NCBI GenBank assembly: GCA_016191785.1
Contig: JACPVJ010000049.1
Span: forward strand, 21,114-85,113
Reading direction: 5' to 3'
Origin: Myxococcales bacterium
Lineage (GTDB): Bacteria; Myxococcota_A; Polyangia; Polyangiales; Polyangiaceae
DNA length: 64,000 nt
The notes under the pieces were generated by a model. The model saw only the letters and a list, made by a program, of their open reading frames with translations, was not told the DNA's origin and did not search any database. This document shows, in pieces, positions 62,727-64,000 of this stretch. A program made the translations under genes and the position numbers. Every line of letters starts with the position of its first letter. Position 1 is the first letter of the stretch.

Positions 62727-63233
62727 TCAGAGCTCTTTGGTCGGCGCCGGAGGCTTCTTGTACGGCACCTCTTTGGTCGGCGCCGGAAGCTTCTCGTTGG
62801 TCGGCGAGACTCCGACCTCTTTGGTGGGCGACACCCCCGCTTCCTTCGTCGGGGTCGGCAGCGCTTCTTTCGTGGGTGACGGCAGCGCCTCTTTGGTGGG
62901 CGAGACGCCGACCTCTTTGGTGGGGGAGAGCGTCTTGGCTTGGCCCGCCACCAGGCCCTTGCTGGCCGGCGCGGTGCCGGGCGTGCCCTTCTCGTTGGCG
63001 CCGGCTTGATCGCGGGCGTTGTTTCCCTCCGGATCGGCTGCTGGATCTGCGCCCGGTGCGCCCGGTGCGCCCGGTGCCACTGCGCCCGGTGCGCCGGGCT
63101 GACCTTGGGCCTGCGGCGATTCGGGCGAAGCCTGCGCCGCTACGTCCTCGCCCTTGGAGCCGAGCTTGCATCCGCCGGTGGTGGCCGCCAGCGCGAGGGC
63201 TGCGGCCAGGAACTGCTCACGATTCAGCTTCAT
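62727..63233 (-). CDS. PTKE-repeat lipoprotein, hypothetical
   Basis: 168 residues. Signal peptide with lipobox TTGGC (Cys about 22). A Pro/Gly/Ala-rich stretch (about 35-65) precedes a C-terminal array of at least eight units with core PT(K/N)E, mostly spaced eight residues (for example SPTKEVGV, SPTKEALP, TPTKEAGV), running to the end in APTKEL. The array is likely extended and charged. N-terminal MKLNREQFLAAALALA resembles the divergent neighbour 63320-63568. Confidence 0.75.
   Translation of the reverse strand: MKLNREQFLAAALALAATTGGCKLGSKGEDVAAQASPESPQAQGQPGAPGAVAPGAPGAPGADPAADPEGNNARDQAGANEKGTPGTAPASKGLVAGQAKTLSPTKEVGVSPTKEALPSPTKEALPTPTKEAGVSPTKEVGVSPTNEKLPAPTKEVPYKKPPAPTKEL
62729..62930 (-). 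repeat. 24-base coding repeats (PTKE array)
   Basis: About eight tandem units averaging 24 bases, each encoding an eight-residue PT(K/N)E unit in the lipoprotein above. Copies are diverged at wobble positions, so the array is not a very recent amplification. The unit nearest the end is longer (12 codons). Confidence 0.8.
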
Positions 63234-63319
63234 GGAAACCTCCGCGAAGACCCAGGCTACCGGCGCTCGGCCCGCGAGGATAGTGGCGGCCGGCCGGGAG
63301 TTTGGGTAAAAGGGCGGCC

Positions 63320-63568
63320 ATGCGAATCGACCGTGACAAGTTCTACGCCGCTGCTCTGACTCTCTCCCTCGCCTCGTCGCTCGGCAGCATCGCTGCCTGC
63401 GGTGGTGCGCCGGCCCCGGGTGCCGAGGCCCCCGCGACCCCGGCTGCCCCGTCCGCCGAGGCCCCTGAGACCCCCGCCGTCGACGCCCCCGCCGCGCCGG
63501 CCGCCGAAGGCGCGCCCGCCCCGGCCGCCGAAGGCGCGCCCGCCCCGGCCGCCGAAGGCAAGAAGTGA
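63320..63568 (+). CDS. Ala/Pro-rich secreted protein, hypothetical
   Basis: 82 residues from ATG 63320. A slightly longer frame begins at 63302. Signal sequence MRIDRDKFYAAALTLSLASSLGSIAAC with a Cys about 27, followed only by low-complexity Ala/Pro/Glu. The first residues share the pattern (K/R)xxREx/DxFxAAALxLxxA with the divergent PTKE-repeat gene, so the two are probably paralogues. Function unknown. Confidence 0.6.
   Translation: MRIDRDKFYAAALTLSLASSLGSIAACGGAPAPGAEAPATPAAPSAEAPETPAVDAPAAPAAEGAPAPAAEGAPAPAAEGKK
63497..63559 (+). repeat. 24-base tandem repeat in Ala/Pro-rich gene
   Basis: Unit CCGGCCGCCGAAGGCGCGCC followed by CGCC, two perfect copies (63497-63520 and 63521-63544), then a 15-base partial copy. 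It encodes the APAAEGAP repeat at the end of the preceding coding sequence. Perfect copies suggest slippage. Confidence 0.85.
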
Positions 63569-63581
63569 GTTTGCCGCGTCG

Positions 63582-64000
63582 CTAAGGGCGCCGGAACATG
63601 ACCGAGAAGTTGTTGGCGGGCATCGCCACCAGCTCTTCGAACACGAGCCCGGCGTCCTCGGCGACGCGCGTGACCGCTTCCAGATCGCGCACGCCCCACG
63701 AAGGGTCGCGCGCCCGCAGCGACGCGTCGAAGGTCTCGTTGCTCGGTGCGGTGTGCGCGCCGAACCGCCGATAGGGCCCGTAGAGAAACAGCAGGCCCCC
63801 GGGCTCGAGCACCCGCGTTACGCCCCGCATCAGGCCGAGGGTCGCGGCCCACGGCGAGATGTGGATCATGTTGATGCACACCACGGCGTCGGTGCGGGTG
63901 ACGGGCCACGGTTCGGCGGTCACGTCGAGGGCGAGCGCTGGCCTGACGTGATCGAGTCGCGTGTGGGCGCGCCAGGCGTCGATGCTGGCGCGGCTGTCCG
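63582..64000 (-). CDS. SAM-dependent methyltransferase, DUF938-like (5' end beyond window)
   Basis: The C-terminal part of a class I methyltransferase enters from the right edge. Visible are the RTDAVVCINMIHISPW block (acidic loop and motif IV), VTRVLEPGGLLFLYGPYRRFG (motif VI) and a C-terminal LVAMPANNFSVMFRRP strand. These match the DUF938 family, whose substrate is unknown. The N-terminal SAM-binding glycine loop lies beyond the window, so 139 codons are seen. Confidence 0.82.
   Translation of the reverse strand, partial: DSRASIDAWRAHTRLDHVRPALALDVTAEPWPVTRTDAVVCINMIHISPWAATLGLMRGVTRVLEPGGLLFLYGPYRRFGAHTAPSNETFDASLRARDPSWGVRDLEAVTRVAEDAGLVFEELVAMPANNFSVMFRRP

Noticed and set aside
62729..62930. 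24-base repeats considered as CRISPR or iteron-like.
   Set aside because: They encode in-frame eight-residue repeats of a lipoprotein and have no spacers.

Overview
The window is high-GC DNA (the reading frames suggest roughly two-thirds G+C) with frequent GTG and TTG starts and many start/stop overlaps of 1 to 4 bases. It carries numerous Cys/Gly/Ser-rich lipoproteins, a myxobacterial-style Ser/Thr kinase and a chemosensory cluster ending in a PATAN/DUF4388 response regulator. Together these point to a Myxococcota (deltaproteobacterial) chromosome, probably of the Polyangiales/Sorangium side. This is an inference from gene content and style, since no 16S gene is present.

Layout, left to right. 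1-1651: CPBP protease and UbiA-type prenyltransferase (minus). 1732-8666: a compact plus-strand operon of aminotransferase, ligA, FAH-family enzyme, membrane-anchored Ser/Thr kinase and a membrane protein. 8663-12162: degenerate aldo/keto reductase, FGE-like protein, cinA, thpR. 12164-17049: lipoproteins, clpB and an overlapping nucleotidyltransferase toxin/antitoxin-like pair. 17196-24317: gyrB carrying a 570-residue intein, then recF, dnaN and an AT-richer intergenic region that is a candidate oriC. 24318-31564: a ccmF operon, pyrH, a parvulin-type PPIase and a KamA-type radical SAM enzyme. 31599-35353: acyl-CoA carboxylase beta subunit and coiled-coil and membrane proteins. 35411-35524: the SRP (4.5S) RNA. 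35535-43494: an SDR/folE/DUF2203/MerR operon, an MlaE permease, rhomboid protease, cysS and a phosphoesterase. 43501-54343: lipoproteins and a tightly coupled minus-strand run (response regulator, CheW, soluble MCP-like protein, CheA, RimI-like acetyltransferase, pyrK, pyrD) downstream of aspS. 54461-58840: DUF2723-like membrane protein, a GH99/GH71-like secreted lipoprotein and a zinc-ribbon protein.

58872-61607 is the accessory region. An intact tRNA-Ser(UGA) gene is bracketed by a 20-bp copy of its 5' end on the left and by a 76-bp perfect copy of its 3' half plus flank on the right. The right-hand repeat begins exactly at the anticodon loop. Between the copies lie a ParDE-like module, an uncharacterised two-gene unit whose second gene has only a CTG start available, and a VapBC-like module. 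No integrase is present. This looks like a small, decayed, tRNA-targeted islet. 61648-64000 holds orphan lipoproteins (one built of PTKE repeats) and a partial DUF938-type methyltransferase.

Most genes are ordinary chromosomal housekeeping. The most interesting items are the GyrB intein with an embedded HTH-like segment, the tRNA-Ser islet, the coupling of a non-canonical chemosensory system to pyrimidine synthesis genes, and the candidate origin without an adjacent dnaA.
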